Both the position numbers and the translations under genes were made by a program. From assembly GCF_000719335.1 (NCBI RefSeq), contig NZ_JOGB01000001.1, forward strand, positions 62,001 through 126,000: a DNA stretch of 64,000 nucleotides, given 5' to 3'. Below are positions 42,151 through 51,540 of this stretch, piece after piece; the first letter of the stretch is position 1; every line of letters begins with the position of its first letter. The notes under the pieces were generated by a model. It worked only from the letters and a program-made list of their open reading frames with translations. It was not told the origin of the DNA and searched no databases. This DNA is from Streptomyces sp. NRRL S-87 (lineage in GTDB: Bacteria > Actinomycetota > Actinomycetes > Streptomycetales > Streptomycetaceae).

Positions 42151-43776
42151 ATGAGACGACAGAGGATCACGAGCATGCTGAGCGGGCTCGCGCTGACCGC
42201 GGGGGCCCTGCTCGGTGGGGCCGGGACCGCGGCGGCGGACGGGCCGCCCGCGGAGTTCGGCACCGACTGGCACGACCCGGTCACCGCCGCCCCGCCCGTC
42301 GCCCGCCCCGCCGGCCCCTCGTGCCGGGTCACCCTCGCCGCGGCGCAGTTCCGCGACTTCACGCCGTACGAGGGCAGCTACACGCCGCCCGCCGCCTGCG
42401 GTCCCGGCGACTGGAGCGCCGTCGTGCTGCGCCTGGACGGGCAGGTCAAGGGCCGCCAGTACGACCGCCTCGGCCACCTCAGCGTCGGTGGCGTCGAGAT
42501 CCTGCGGACCTCCACCCCCGAGCCCTCGCCCGACGGCATCACCTGGTCGGTCGAGAAGGACGTCACCCGCTACCGCGACACCCTCCGGCGGCCGCAGCCG
42601 GTCGAGATGCTCATCGGCAACGTCGTCGACGACACCTACACCGGCGTCATCGACGTCACGGTCACGCTGGACTTCTACCCGGCCCGCGCCGGTACCGGCG
42701 GGACGGGCGGCCCCGGGCGCCGGACCCCCGCCCGCGGGGTCCCCGACCGGGTGCTCCCGCTCGGCCCGGGCACCGTCACCACGCCCCGCAACACCGAGCG
42801 GGTGCTCGCCGAGGTGTACGCCACCGGATCCGGCGGCGGCTGCGAGGAGTTCTGGTACCTCACCGTCCCCGACGGCGCGCCGTACTCCTGCAAGGCGACC
42901 GACGGCCCGTACCGCGAGGTGCAGGTCTCGGTGGACGGCCGCCTCGCCGGCATCGCCGCGCCTTTCCCGCACGTGTGGACCGGCGGCTGGTCCAACCCGT
43001 TCCTCTGGTACGTCGTACCGGCGCCGCGCGCCTTCGACGTCCAGCCCGTCGTCTACGACCTGACCCCGTTCGCCGCCCTCCTGAACGACGGCCGCCCGCA
43101 CGCCGTCACGGTCTCCGTCGCCGGCGTCCCCGCCGGCCAGTCGGGCTGGAGCACCCCCGCCAACCTGCTGCTGTGGCAGGACGAGGGCCGACGCGTGGTC
43201 ACCGGCGCCCTGACCCGCGCCGAGGCGGGCCCGCTCACCGGCTCCTCCGTGCACACCCCCGGCACCCCGCACCGCCTCGACACCCGCGGCGGCCACCGCC
43301 TCACCACCTCCGGCTACCTGGACACCTCGCACGGCCGCGTCACCACCACGGTCACCCGGACCCTCGCCCACACCTCCGTGCACCGCTGGACCGAGGACGA
43401 GAACCAGGACGCCCTCGCCGCGACCTGGACCGACCGGGAGAGCGTCACCACGGGGCGCACCACCACGCGCACGGACCGCACCTACACCCTCGACGGCGCC
43501 GTCACCCTCGGCGCGGACGGCCGGCTGCGCACCGTGATCACCATGGGCGACCGCGCCGACGGCACGGTGCTGCGCGACGGCCGCCGACTGGCGTGGTCGC
43601 GCCTGGACGACCGGTACACGGGCGACGCGTCGTACACCTCCGGCGTCCCCCGCGACCAGCGGCACGCCGTCGGCACCAGCACCGAGCGCTACCGGCTCAC
43701 CGGTCCGACGGGCTGCTACGACCGTGAGATCGGCACCGAGCAGGGCGTGCTGACGGTGGATCGGCACAACTGCTGA
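42151..43776 (+). CDS. Secreted peptide-N4-asparagine amidase A-like protein
   Basis: 541 residues from ATG 42151. Signal peptide with L-L-G-G-A-G-T-A-A-A-D. The body has the two-domain PNGase A type pattern: V-L-R-L-D-G-Q-V-K-G-R-Q-Y-D-R, L-R-T-S-T-P-E-P-S-P-D-G-I-T-W, Y-T-G-V-I-D-V-T-V-T-L, and a second domain with P-F-L-W-Y-V-V-P-A-P-R-A-F-D. PNGase A enzymes remove N-glycans from glycopeptides. An extracellular glycan-hydrolytic role is likely; bacterial members are little studied. Confidence 0.82.
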   Translation: MRRQRITSMLSGLALTAGALLGGAGTAAADGPPAEFGTDWHDPVTAAPPVARPAGPSCRVTLAAAQFRDFTPYEGSYTPPAACGPGDWSAVVLRLDGQVKGRQYDRLGHLSVGGVEILRTSTPEPSPDGITWSVEKDVTRYRDTLRRPQPVEMLIGNVVDDTYTGVIDVTVTLDFYPARAGTGGTGGPGRRTPARGVPDRVLPLGPGTVTTPRNTERVLAEVYATGSGGGCEEFWYLTVPDGAPYSCKATDGPYREVQVSVDGRLAGIAAPFPHVWTGGWSNPFLWYVVPAPRAFDVQPVVYDLTPFAALLNDGRPHAVTVSVAGVPAGQSGWSTPANLLLWQDEGRRVVTGALTRAEAGPLTGSSVHTPGTPHRLDTRGGHRLTTSGYLDTSHGRVTTTVTRTLAHTSVHRWTEDENQDALAATWTDRESVTTGRTTTRTDRTYTLDGAVTLGADGRLRTVITMGDRADGTVLRDGRRLAWSRLDDRYTGDASYTSGVPRDQRHAVGTSTERYRLTGPTGCYDREIGTEQGVLTVDRHNC

Positions 43777-43851
43777 CCCCTCCGCAGAACCGTTGCGGCA
43801 CCCCCTCCGTCCCAGAGCAGTGAAGGAAGTGACGGAGGGGGAGCGCGCACG

Positions 43852-44886
43852 ATGTGGCAGGGCATGTCGACGGACCTACTGCCGGCGACGGACCGGTTCG
43901 AGTGGTTCACGGACCTGGTCGCACGGGAGTTGATACCCGTGGGCCTGCGCAGTCAGGAGCCGGTCGCCTTCCAGGCCGAGGCCGCCGCCCTCGACCTGGG
44001 CGCCGTACGGGTGTCCCGGTTCTCGCACACCGCCCTGGTCTCGCGCCGCACCCCCGCCCACATCCGGCGCGGCGACCCCGAGCAGTACCAGCTGGCCCTG
44101 GTCAGCCGGAACCCCATGTGGATCAACCAGAACCGGGGCGAGTCCGGGCTGCTCGACGGCGACCTCGTGCTCTGGGACAGCTCCCGCCCCCAGGAGGCCG
44201 GCGCGATGGAGGGCGCCCGCCGGTCGTACTCGATCATCCTCCAGATGCCGCGCACCGCCCTGCCGCTGCCCGGCGACAAGGTGGACCGACTGCTGGCGCA
44301 CCGGATCTCCGGCCGCCACGGCATGGGCGCGCTGCTGGCGGACTTCATGAACTCCCTGACCCGGCACGCCCCCGACTGCGGCCCGGCCGAGCTGGGCCGG
44401 CTCGGCACGGTGGCCGTGGACCTCGCCGCCGCCTGCCTCGCCCAGCAGCTGGACGCGGCCGACGAGCTGCCCCCCGAGACCCGCAACCAGGCCCTGCTCC
44501 AGCGGATCGACGCCTTCATCGACCACCACCTCGCCGACCCCGACCTCGACCCCCCGGCCATCGCGGCCCGGCACAACATCTCCGTCCGGACCCTGCACCA
44601 GCTCTTCCGCGACCGGGCGCGGCGCGAGCCCGGAGGTCCGGGCAGCGAGAGCGTGGCGGCCGCCGTGCGCGGCCGCCGGCTGGAGCGCTGCCGCGCCGAC
44701 CTGGCCCGCCCCGAACTCGCCGACCGCCCCGTGTACGCGATCGCCGCCCGCTGGGGCCTGCCCAACGCCGCCGCCTTCAGCCGCTCCTTCCGCGCCGCGT
44801 ACGGGCAGACGCCCAGCGAGTTCCGTGCGCTGAACGTCAAGGAATCCTGCGCGCTGCGCACAACGTCGGCCCCGCCGCCTTCCTAG
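43852..44886 (+). CDS. AraC-type transcriptional regulator (AraC-binding-like N-domain)
   Basis: 344 residues from ATG 43852, with GGAGGGGGAG about 10 nt upstream; ATG 43864 is an alternative. Residues 1-195 are the AraC_binding_2-like sensor (P-A-H-I-R-R-G-D-P-E-Q-Y-Q-L-A-L, D-L-V-L-W-D-S-S-R-P). Residues about 225-335 hold the two HTHs (A-I-A-A-R-H-N-I-S-V-R-T-L-H-Q-L-F and A-I-A-A-R-W-G-L-P-N-A-A-A-F-S-R-S-F). It precedes an epoxide hydrolase gene by 59 bp on the same strand and may regulate it. Confidence 0.92.
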   Translation: MWQGMSTDLLPATDRFEWFTDLVARELIPVGLRSQEPVAFQAEAAALDLGAVRVSRFSHTALVSRRTPAHIRRGDPEQYQLALVSRNPMWINQNRGESGLLDGDLVLWDSSRPQEAGAMEGARRSYSIILQMPRTALPLPGDKVDRLLAHRISGRHGMGALLADFMNSLTRHAPDCGPAELGRLGTVAVDLAAACLAQQLDAADELPPETRNQALLQRIDAFIDHHLADPDLDPPAIAARHNISVRTLHQLFRDRARREPGGPGSESVAAAVRGRRLERCRADLARPELADRPVYAIAARWGLPNAAAFSRSFRAAYGQTPSEFRALNVKESCALRTTSAPPPS

Positions 44887-44945
44887 TGTGGTGATCACGC
44901 CGGACGGAGCCCACCGACCGGTGACCCACGGAGGACGGAGGATCC

Positions 44946-46142
44946 ATGTCAGACCACGCCAGCGCCGACCGCGCCAGCGGTGGCACGGCCGGCACGGCCG
45001 GCACCGACGGCACCGACGGCACCGAGATCCGCCCCTTCCGCATCGACGTCCCGCAGGACGCCCTCGACGACCTGCGCGAGCGGCTCGCCCGCACCCGGTG
45101 GCCGGACGCCGCGCCCGACGAGGGCTGGGCGTACGGCGTCCCGCTCGACCACGTCCGGCAGCTCGCCGAGTACTGGGGCGGGGCGTACGACTGGCGGGCC
45201 CACGAGGCGAGGCTGAACGCGTTCCCGCAGTTCATCACCGAGGTCGACGGCGCCGACGTGCATTTCCTGCACGTCCGTTCGCCCGAGCCGGACGCGCTGC
45301 CGCTGGTGCTCACGCACGGCTGGCCCGGCTCCTTCGCGGAGTTCGCCGACATGATCGGCCCGCTCGCCGACCCCCGCGCGCACGGCGCGGACCCCGCGGA
45401 CGCCTTCCACGTCGTCGTCCCCTCCATCCCCGGCTACACCTTCTCGGGCCCGACCCGCGACCGCGGCTGGAGCTCGCGCCGGGTGGCCGCCGCATGGGAC
45501 ACCCTGATGCGGCGCCTGGGCTACGAGCGGTACGGCGCCCACGGCGGGGACGCCGGCGCGCTGGTGGGCCGCCAGCTCGGCCTGCTCCACCCCAAGGGGC
45601 TGGTCGGCACGCACGTACTGCAGCTCTTCTCCTTCCCCTCCGGTGACCCGGCGGAGATGGCGGGCCTCAGCGAGGACGACATGGCGCGCCTCGCGGTCCT
45701 CGCGAACTTCCAGGACAAGGCGGGCTTCTCCGCCATCCAGTCCACCCGTCCGCAGACCCTCGCCTACGCGCTGACCGACTCGCCCGTCGGCCAACTCGCC
45801 TGGAACGAGCTCATCATGGGCATGGGGGAGGGCAACGGCCTGACCGCCGACCAGATCCTCACCCACGTCACGCTGTACTGGCTGACCGCCACGGCCGGCT
45901 CCGCCGCCCGCCAGTACTACGAGGACGCCCACGACGCCGGCGCCCTCGAGGGCCCCAACACGGCGCCGACGGGCGTGGCCGTCTTCGCGGGGGATTTCCT
46001 GTCCATCCGCCCCTTCGCCGAGCGCGACAACACCGACATCGTCCACTGGGCGGAGTACGACCGCGGCGGCCACTTCGCCGCCATGGAGGTGCCGGACGTG
46101 CTCACCGAGGACATCCGCACCTTCTTCCGCGCCCTGAGGTGA
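44946..46142 (+). CDS. Epoxide hydrolase (EHN/alpha-beta fold)
   Basis: 398 residues from ATG 44946, with GGAGGATCC 3-8 nt upstream. The EHN N-terminal domain is present (I-R-P-F-R-I-D-V-P-Q-D-A-L-D-D-L-R-E-R-L), then the alpha/beta core with oxyanion motif L-T-H-G-W-P-G-S-F, nucleophile elbow G-G-D-A-G-A-L with catalytic Asp, and a C-terminal G-G-H-F-A-A-M with catalytic His. Tyr residues for epoxide activation are expected in the cap. Family members open epoxides such as juvenile-hormone-like or xenobiotic epoxides. The stop region is followed by a direct 12-bp repeat (46133-46144 and 46157-46168). Confidence 0.93.
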   Translation: MSDHASADRASGGTAGTAGTDGTDGTEIRPFRIDVPQDALDDLRERLARTRWPDAAPDEGWAYGVPLDHVRQLAEYWGGAYDWRAHEARLNAFPQFITEVDGADVHFLHVRSPEPDALPLVLTHGWPGSFAEFADMIGPLADPRAHGADPADAFHVVVPSIPGYTFSGPTRDRGWSSRRVAAAWDTLMRRLGYERYGAHGGDAGALVGRQLGLLHPKGLVGTHVLQLFSFPSGDPAEMAGLSEDDMARLAVLANFQDKAGFSAIQSTRPQTLAYALTDSPVGQLAWNELIMGMGEGNGLTADQILTHVTLYWLTATAGSAARQYYEDAHDAGALEGPNTAPTGVAVFAGDFLSIRPFAERDNTDIVHWAEYDRGGHFAAMEVPDVLTEDIRTFFRALR

Positions 46143-46291
46143 CCCCACGAGGACGTCCTGAGGTGACCTCCCACGGGGGTGGGGGTCATCCGGGAAACCC
46201 GCGGACGCGGGTCCGGCCCGATCGCCGGATCCGCGTCGCGCCGGACCCGTGACCGCGTACGGCCCGCCCACGGGGGTGCGGGCCGCACGCG

Positions 46292-46319
46292 GCTCACGCG
46301 TGCCCGGCCGCCGGCGAGG
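46292..46319. repeat. Imperfect copy of the ABC transporter gene 3' end
   Basis: The minus strand here reads S-P-A-A-G-H-A-stop, nearly the same as the true end of the ABC gene at 46368-46394 (N-P-A-A-A-G-H-A-stop). About 25 bp match closely. It is probably a relic of local duplication, or of a lost tandem transporter gene. Confidence 0.55.
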
Positions 46320-46367
46320 GCAGGCCCGTGAGCCGGGGCGACATGGGTGACACCGACGCTCCGGGCC

Positions 46368-48248
46368 TCATGCGTGCCCGGCCGCCGCCGGGTTCTCGAA
46401 CTGCGTGCGGTGCAGCTCCGCGTACCGGCCGTCCCGCGCCAGCAGCTCCGCGTGGGTGCCCCGTTCGACGATCCGGCCGTCCTCCACGACGAGGATCAGG
46501 TCCGCGGCGCGCACCGTCGACAGCCGGTGCGCGATCACCACCGCCGTGCGCCCTTCCAGGGCCTCCGCGAGCGCCTCCTGCACGGCCGCCTCCGAAGTGG
46601 AGTCCAGGTGCGCCGTGGCCTCGTCGAGGATCACCACCCGCTGCCGGGCCAGCAGCAGCCGGGCGATCGTCAGGCGCTGCCGCTCACCGCCCGACAGCCG
46701 GTACCCCCGCTCGCCCACGACCGTGTCGAGCCCCTCGGGCAGCGCGGCCACCAGCCCGTCCAGCCGGGACCGGCGCAGCACCTCCCACAGCTCCTCCTCG
46801 GTGGCCTCCGGACGGGCCAGCAGCAGGTTCGCCCGGACGGTGTCGTGGAAGAGGTGCCCGTCCTGGGTCACCATGCCGAGCGTGTCGCGGATCGACTCCG
46901 CCGTCAGGTCGCGCACGTCCACCCCGCCGATCCGCACGCTGCCCGCGTCGGCGTCGTACAGCCGCGGCAGCAGTTGCGCGATGGTGGACTTGCCGGCCCC
47001 CGAGGAGCCCACCAGCGCCACCATGCGGCCGGGTTCGGCGCGGAACGAGATCTCGTGCAGCACCTCGGTGCCGCCCCGGCCGTCGAGCACCGCCACCTCC
47101 TCCAGCGAGGCCAGGGAGACCTTGTCGGCGGCCGGGTAGCCGAAGCTCACGCCGTCGAACTCGACGGAGACCGGCCCCTCCGGGACGGTGCGCGCGTCCG
47201 GCCCGTACGCGACGAGCGGCTCCAGGTCCAGCACCTCGAAGACCCGCTCGAAGCTGACCAGCGCGCTCATCACGTCCACCCGCGCCCCCGCGAGCGCGGT
47301 CAGCGGGGCGTACAGCCGCGTCAGCAGCAGGGCCAGCGCGACAACCGCGCCGGGCTCCAGGCTGCCGCGCAGCGCGTAGTACCCGCCGAGCCCGTAGACC
47401 AGCGCGAGCGCGAGGGCGGAGACCAGGGTGAGCGCGGTGATGAACGCGGACTGCGCCATCGCGGTCCGCACGCCGATGTCGCGCACCCGGCGGGCCCGGT
47501 CGGCGAACTCGGCCGACTCCTCGGCGGGCCGTCCGAACAGCTTCACCAGCGTCGCGCCGGGGGCCGAGAACCGCTCGGTCATCCGGGTGCCCATGGCCGC
47601 GTTCAGGTCCGCCGCCTCGTGCTGCAGCCGCGCCATCCGCCGGCCCATCCGACGGGCGGGCAGCACGAACACCGGCAGCAGGAGCAGCGCGAGCAGGGTG
47701 ATCTGCCAGGAGATGCCCAGCATGACCGTGAGGGTGAGGACCAGGGTGACGACGTTGCTCACCACGCCCGAGAGGGTGTTGCTGAAGGCCCGCTGCGCGC
47801 CGATCACGTCGTTGTTCAGGCGGCTGACGAGCGCGCCGGTGCGGGTCCGGGTGAAGAAGGCCACCGGCATGCGCTGGACGTGGTCGAAGACGGCCGTGCG
47901 CAGGTCGAGGATGAGCCCCTCGCCGAGGTTGGCGGACAGCCAGCGGCCCACCAGGCCCAGCCCCGCCTCCGCGACGGCGATGACGGCGATGAGTACGGCG
48001 AGCGCGGTCACGTGACCCGGGTCGGACCCGCCGACGATCGCGTCGACCACCCGCCCGGCGAGCACGGGAGTCGCCACCGCGAGGAGTGCGGACGCCACGC
48101 TGATCAGCAGGTACAGGCCGATCCTGCGCCGGTGCGGGCGGGCGAAGGTGCCGATGCGGCGCAGCACGGCGCGGTCGAAGGGCCGCCGCTCGGTCCGCTC
48201 GTTCATGGCGCTGTGCAGCGAGCGCCAGGCTGTGGTCTCCATGTCCAT
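46368..48248 (-). CDS. ABC exporter half-transporter (membrane plus ATPase domains)
   Basis: 626 residues from ATG 48248. Residues about 35-340 form six membrane helices of an ABC type-1 exporter (I-G-L-Y-L-L-I-S-V-A-S-A-L-L and following). The ATPase domain about 375-615 has Walker A G-S-S-G-A-G-K-S-T, signature L-S-G-G-E-R-Q-R, Walker B V-V-I-L-D-E-A-T, and H-loop A-H-R-L-S-T. All catalytic residues are intact, so it should work as a homodimer or with a partner encoded elsewhere. The N-terminal 15-20 residues are a soluble lead. It likely exports a lipid, drug or peptide; the substrate is not readable. Confidence 0.93.
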   Translation of the reverse strand: MDMETTAWRSLHSAMNERTERRPFDRAVLRRIGTFARPHRRRIGLYLLISVASALLAVATPVLAGRVVDAIVGGSDPGHVTALAVLIAVIAVAEAGLGLVGRWLSANLGEGLILDLRTAVFDHVQRMPVAFFTRTRTGALVSRLNNDVIGAQRAFSNTLSGVVSNVVTLVLTLTVMLGISWQITLLALLLLPVFVLPARRMGRRMARLQHEAADLNAAMGTRMTERFSAPGATLVKLFGRPAEESAEFADRARRVRDIGVRTAMAQSAFITALTLVSALALALVYGLGGYYALRGSLEPGAVVALALLLTRLYAPLTALAGARVDVMSALVSFERVFEVLDLEPLVAYGPDARTVPEGPVSVEFDGVSFGYPAADKVSLASLEEVAVLDGRGGTEVLHEISFRAEPGRMVALVGSSGAGKSTIAQLLPRLYDADAGSVRIGGVDVRDLTAESIRDTLGMVTQDGHLFHDTVRANLLLARPEATEEELWEVLRRSRLDGLVAALPEGLDTVVGERGYRLSGGERQRLTIARLLLARQRVVILDEATAHLDSTSEAAVQEALAEALEGRTAVVIAHRLSTVRAADLILVVEDGRIVERGTHAELLARDGRYAELHRTQFENPAAAGHA

Positions 48249-48444
48249 GGTCCGACGCTACGGCGCCCGCCCGGCCGGCGGAATCGGCCGTGCGCCCCGT
48301 CGCGGGGCGTCCGGAGTCCTAGGCCGCAGGTCGGTCCCGGGCCGCAGGTCGGTCCGGGGTGAGGTGCGGGTCGGTCCGGGTCGCAGGTCGGAGCCCGCCG
48401 GCCCCGGGGAGGGGCCGGCGGGCGCAGGAGCTCCCTCGGTCGGC

Positions 48445-49704
48445 CTACGGCTTGATCTTGCCGAGCGGGTCGCATTCCTGTTCGTGCTGGGCGGGGATCT
48501 CGCCGCAGATGGTGATGGTCTCCCACGTCTCCGTGGGCGACACCGCCAGCATGCGGGTGTACGTGTCGTGCTCCATGCGGATCTCGGCCGTGTCGGAGTT
48601 ATCGCGCTTGTCCCGGATGGTGACCCGGTCGCCGATGTTGCCGCCCTCGATGCGGCCCCACACCGCCTGGCACGCGGGGCTGTAGCGGAGCTGGATGCTC
48701 ATGCCCCGCAGGAACGTCCGCCGGACCGTCTTGGCGTCCCACTGGCAGTCCTCGGCCTGCGGTTCCCGCCGCCAGCAGGTGTCGCTCTTGCAGCCCGGCT
48801 TGGCTGCCCCGCCCGCGTTGGTGACCTTCTGGGCGCTGTCGCCCGCGTCGGCCGCCGCGTCGCCCCCGCCCCCACCGGGGGTGTCCGGTGCGTGGGAGGC
48901 CGTGGAGCCCCCCTTGGCGGAGTCCTTGCCGGCCTCCTTGCCGCTGCCGCCCAGGGCGAGCACGGTGAACAGACTGCCCAGGAGGGCGCCGGCCACCACG
49001 CACACCAGGAGCGGTACGGCCCCCCGCCAGCCGCCCGGCAGCCACCGCGCGAGGCGGGGAGCGGCGGGCGCCGCCGCGGCACGGGACTCCGGCGCCCCCT
49101 GCGCGCCGCCGCCCGGGCCGTGCTCCCCGTCCGCGGCCGCCGGGGTCCCGGCTGCCGCGGCGGTCCCCGACGCCGTCCCCGAGGCAGTCGCCGACGGGGA
49201 CGCGCCGGGCGTGGCGGACTGGGCGGACAGGGCGGTCGTGACCGGTGTGCCGGTTGTGCTGGTTGCGCCGGACGTCCCGGTCGCGCCGGACGTGCCGGAT
49301 CGCCTGGCCGAGGGCGAGGTGCCCTGTGCGTCCGGCACGCGTGCCGTGGTCGGCGTACCGGGCGCACCCGACGTCCCCGAGGTCCCCGGCCCCCCGGACA
49401 TCGGTCCGGCGGCCTGCGGAATCGATTCCTCGGATGCGCTCGCCTCACGTGCCACGACGAGTTCGAGCAACGTCAGCAGCGGTGCCGGGTCCGCCCCGGC
49501 GGCCGTCGCGAACTCCTCGACGGCCACCCGGGTGGGCACCTGCTTGCCGTTGAGGAACCGCTCCCACGAGGAGCGGCTGTAGTGCGTCTTGTCCGCAAGC
49601 CGGTTGTAACTCAGCTGCGACGCCTCCTTGATGCGTCGCATCTCGGCGAAGAGGTCACCTCTGGAAGAGTCGTCTCCGTCGGCTATCCCTGCTCCCTGCG
49701 TCAT
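48445..49704 (-). CDS. XRE-type HTH protein with membrane helix and extracellular DUF2690 domain
   Basis: 419 residues from ATG 49704, with GGGGG upstream. An XRE helix-turn-helix about 20-75 (Y-N-R-L-A-D-K-T-H-Y-S-R-S-S-W-E-R-F-L-N-G) is followed by a long low-complexity Thr/Ala/Gly-rich stretch, a single membrane helix (about 230-260, V-P-L-L-V-C-V-V-A-G-A-L-L-G), and a C-terminal extracellular Cys-rich DUF2690 domain (C-K-S-D-T-C, E-D-C-Q-W-D-A, S-P-A-C-Q-A-V-W-G-R). DNA binding at one end and an outside domain at the other suggest a one-component envelope sensor; the ligand is unknown. Confidence 0.9.
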   Translation of the reverse strand: MTQGAGIADGDDSSRGDLFAEMRRIKEASQLSYNRLADKTHYSRSSWERFLNGKQVPTRVAVEEFATAAGADPAPLLTLLELVVAREASASEESIPQAAGPMSGGPGTSGTSGAPGTPTTARVPDAQGTSPSARRSGTSGATGTSGATSTTGTPVTTALSAQSATPGASPSATASGTASGTAAAAGTPAAADGEHGPGGGAQGAPESRAAAAPAAPRLARWLPGGWRGAVPLLVCVVAGALLGSLFTVLALGGSGKEAGKDSAKGGSTASHAPDTPGGGGGDAAADAGDSAQKVTNAGGAAKPGCKSDTCWRREPQAEDCQWDAKTVRRTFLRGMSIQLRYSPACQAVWGRIEGGNIGDRVTIRDKRDNSDTAEIRMEHDTYTRMLAVSPTETWETITICGEIPAQHEQECDPLGKIKP

Positions 49705-49826
49705 CAGGTGGCCCCCTTGTGGTTCTCTGCTGTCGCGCGGTCGGCGTTGCGCGCAGCCGAGCCCCAATTATGAGCCAACTTTGAGCGTGCTCATGACGAG
49801 GGTCCCCCCGCGGCAGCAGGCCCGGA

Positions 49827-50981
49827 TCAGGCGAGCAGCCGGCTCCAGGTGCGCGCGTCCACCACGCCGTCCGCGGGCAGGCCACGGGCCGTCTGGAAGG
49901 CCTTGACCTGTCCTTCGGTACCGGGTCCGAAGAGGCCGTCCACGTCGGCCGGGAAGCCGAGCGTCGTCAGCCGGTTCTGGACCGCCTTGACCGCCGCGCC
50001 GGCGCCGCCGCGGGAGACCGGCGCGCACAGCTGGAGCCAGGTCTGGTTGCCCGCCCAGCCGTCGACGGTCGCGGTGACGAACTTCTGGAAGGCGGTCACC
50101 GCGGCCTCGGTACCGGGCCCGAAGGCCCCGTCCACGGTGATCGTCGAACCGCGCTGCACCAGCAGGTACTGCAGCACCCGCACCCGCTCGCCCGAGTCGC
50201 CGTTGTGCAGCAGCGGCCACACCGGGGCGGTCGGGTCGCCGCCGATCAGCGCCGCGACGTCGGAGCGCAGCTTGGGCAGGAGGGCGTAGAGGCGGTCGCC
50301 GGGGCACAGGGTGCTGTTGAAGTCGCGGTGCCCGTAGATCTGGTAGGGGCGCAGCCCGTACTGCCGGCAGATGTACGCGCACAGGCCCACCAGGGCCTCG
50401 TACTGCTCGCCCCGCGGCTCCTCGGTCAGGTACGTGCCCTCGTTCTCGATGCCGACGGCGATGGTGTTCTGGCCGGTGCAGTGCGCCGACTCGACCATCT
50501 GCGTGCCGGAGCGCAGCCCCGCGAGGCTGCCGTGCCGGCCCTCGGTGATGTACGCGCCCCGGCTGATGGTGAAGTTCTGACCGGTGTCGATCCAGCCCCA
50601 GGTGTCCATCTGGTGCGTCTGCATGGCGCGGGCGAGGGCGACGGAACGTCCCTGCGAGTAGTCCGTGACGTTGTCCGTCCCCGTGTGGTGGACGATGATC
50701 TTCTGCGGGCCGGTGGCCAGCACCTTGATCGGGCTCTTGGACGGCCGGGCGCCCCAGGTGTCGCAGTCGGTGATCTGCGGTTCGTCCGCGGAGGTCCCCG
50801 GTTCGCCCGCGGCGTGGGCCGTGCCGGCCGTGCCGGGCAGACCGACGGCGGTGAGCGCGCCGAGCGCGAGGGCACCGGTGAGGAGGGTGCGGCGGCGCGG
50901 GGTCGGGTGCGGGTGTGCGTGCTCGTGCGGGCGGCTCGGCGTGGGCGACGTGGGCGACGTGGGCGACTTGGGCGACGGCAT
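49827..50981 (-). CDS. Secreted N-acetylmuramoyl-L-alanine amidase with two PG-binding domains
   Basis: 384 residues from ATG 50981. A Tat signal (P-R-R-R-T-L-L-T-G-A-L) with A-H-A-A-G cleavage, then an amidase_2/PGRP catalytic domain about 65-225: I-V-H-H-T-G zinc His, G-H-R-D-F-N-S-T-x-C-P-G with second His and Cys. Two C-terminal PG_binding_1 repeats follow (L-L-V-Q-R-G and a second copy ending in T-W-S-R-L-L-A). It cleaves peptide stems from wall glycan. A long hairpin lies about 100-145 bp before its start. Confidence 0.93.
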   Translation of the reverse strand: MPSPKSPTSPTSPTPSRPHEHAHPHPTPRRRTLLTGALALGALTAVGLPGTAGTAHAAGEPGTSADEPQITDCDTWGARPSKSPIKVLATGPQKIIVHHTGTDNVTDYSQGRSVALARAMQTHQMDTWGWIDTGQNFTISRGAYITEGRHGSLAGLRSGTQMVESAHCTGQNTIAVGIENEGTYLTEEPRGEQYEALVGLCAYICRQYGLRPYQIYGHRDFNSTLCPGDRLYALLPKLRSDVAALIGGDPTAPVWPLLHNGDSGERVRVLQYLLVQRGSTITVDGAFGPGTEAAVTAFQKFVTATVDGWAGNQTWLQLCAPVSRGGAGAAVKAVQNRLTTLGFPADVDGLFGPGTEGQVKAFQTARGLPADGVVDARTWSRLLA

Positions 50982-51540
50982 GAGAGGTCCGTTCGGGTCG
51001 TGGCGGCGGGGTCGGGAGAGGCCTGGGCCGGGACCGGACGCGCACCGGCACTGCCGTGTTCCAGGGTCCGGTACGGATGCGTGACGGCGTATCACCCGCT
51101 GGATGGCATACGGGTGATCCGCCGTCGCGACCGCTGGCAGATGTCCGGCACCCCCGTGACCGGACAGCCTTCCGACGGTCCTGAACGCTAGAGATCGAAC
51201 CGGGGCGCCTTCAAGCGCGGCAGGCCCCCGGGACGTCCCGTGGCGTCCCAAGGGACCTCGTGGGACACCGTGGGACGGCCCCCGCACCGACTCCCGCGGA
51301 ACGCTCCCGCCCCGCGCCGACGCGGCTGCCGACACCGTCGTGGCCGCAGGTCACGCCCCGTGGCGGGGGCCGCGGACGGCACGCGCATCCGGGACGCCCC
51401 CGGGACGCCCGGGACGCCGGGACGCCCGCCCGCGCACCTAGTGTCGAGACGACGCCCCCCGTACACCCCGCACTCCGGTGGTGCCGGAGCAGCACTGCCG
51501 CACGGCACGGCGGGCACAGCAAGATGAGCAAGGATCCGTC
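50982..51540. other. 559-bp spacer with a long inverted repeat
   Basis: No gene found. It contains the 16-bp inverted repeat at 51083-51126 and, nearer the lipoprotein start, a plus-strand AAGG ribosome-binding site at about 51530. Promoters for the divergent amidase and lipoprotein genes must be here. Confidence 0.5.
51083..51126. promoter_or_regulatory. 16-bp inverted repeat upstream of the amidase
   Basis: GACGGCGTATCACCCG (51083-51098) pairs with CGGGTGATCCGCCGTC (51111-51126) with one mismatch over a 12-nt loop. It lies 102-145 bp upstream of the amidase start on its promoter side and has no T-run, so it is more likely an operator or a 5'-leader structure than a terminator. Confidence 0.6.

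Noticed and set aside
7616..49904. P450, epoxide hydrolase, tyrosinase, FAD oxidoreductase and SDR genes as one biosynthetic cluster.
   Set aside because: No PKS, NRPS, terpene synthase or RiPP core is present, and the genes are separated by unrelated functions.
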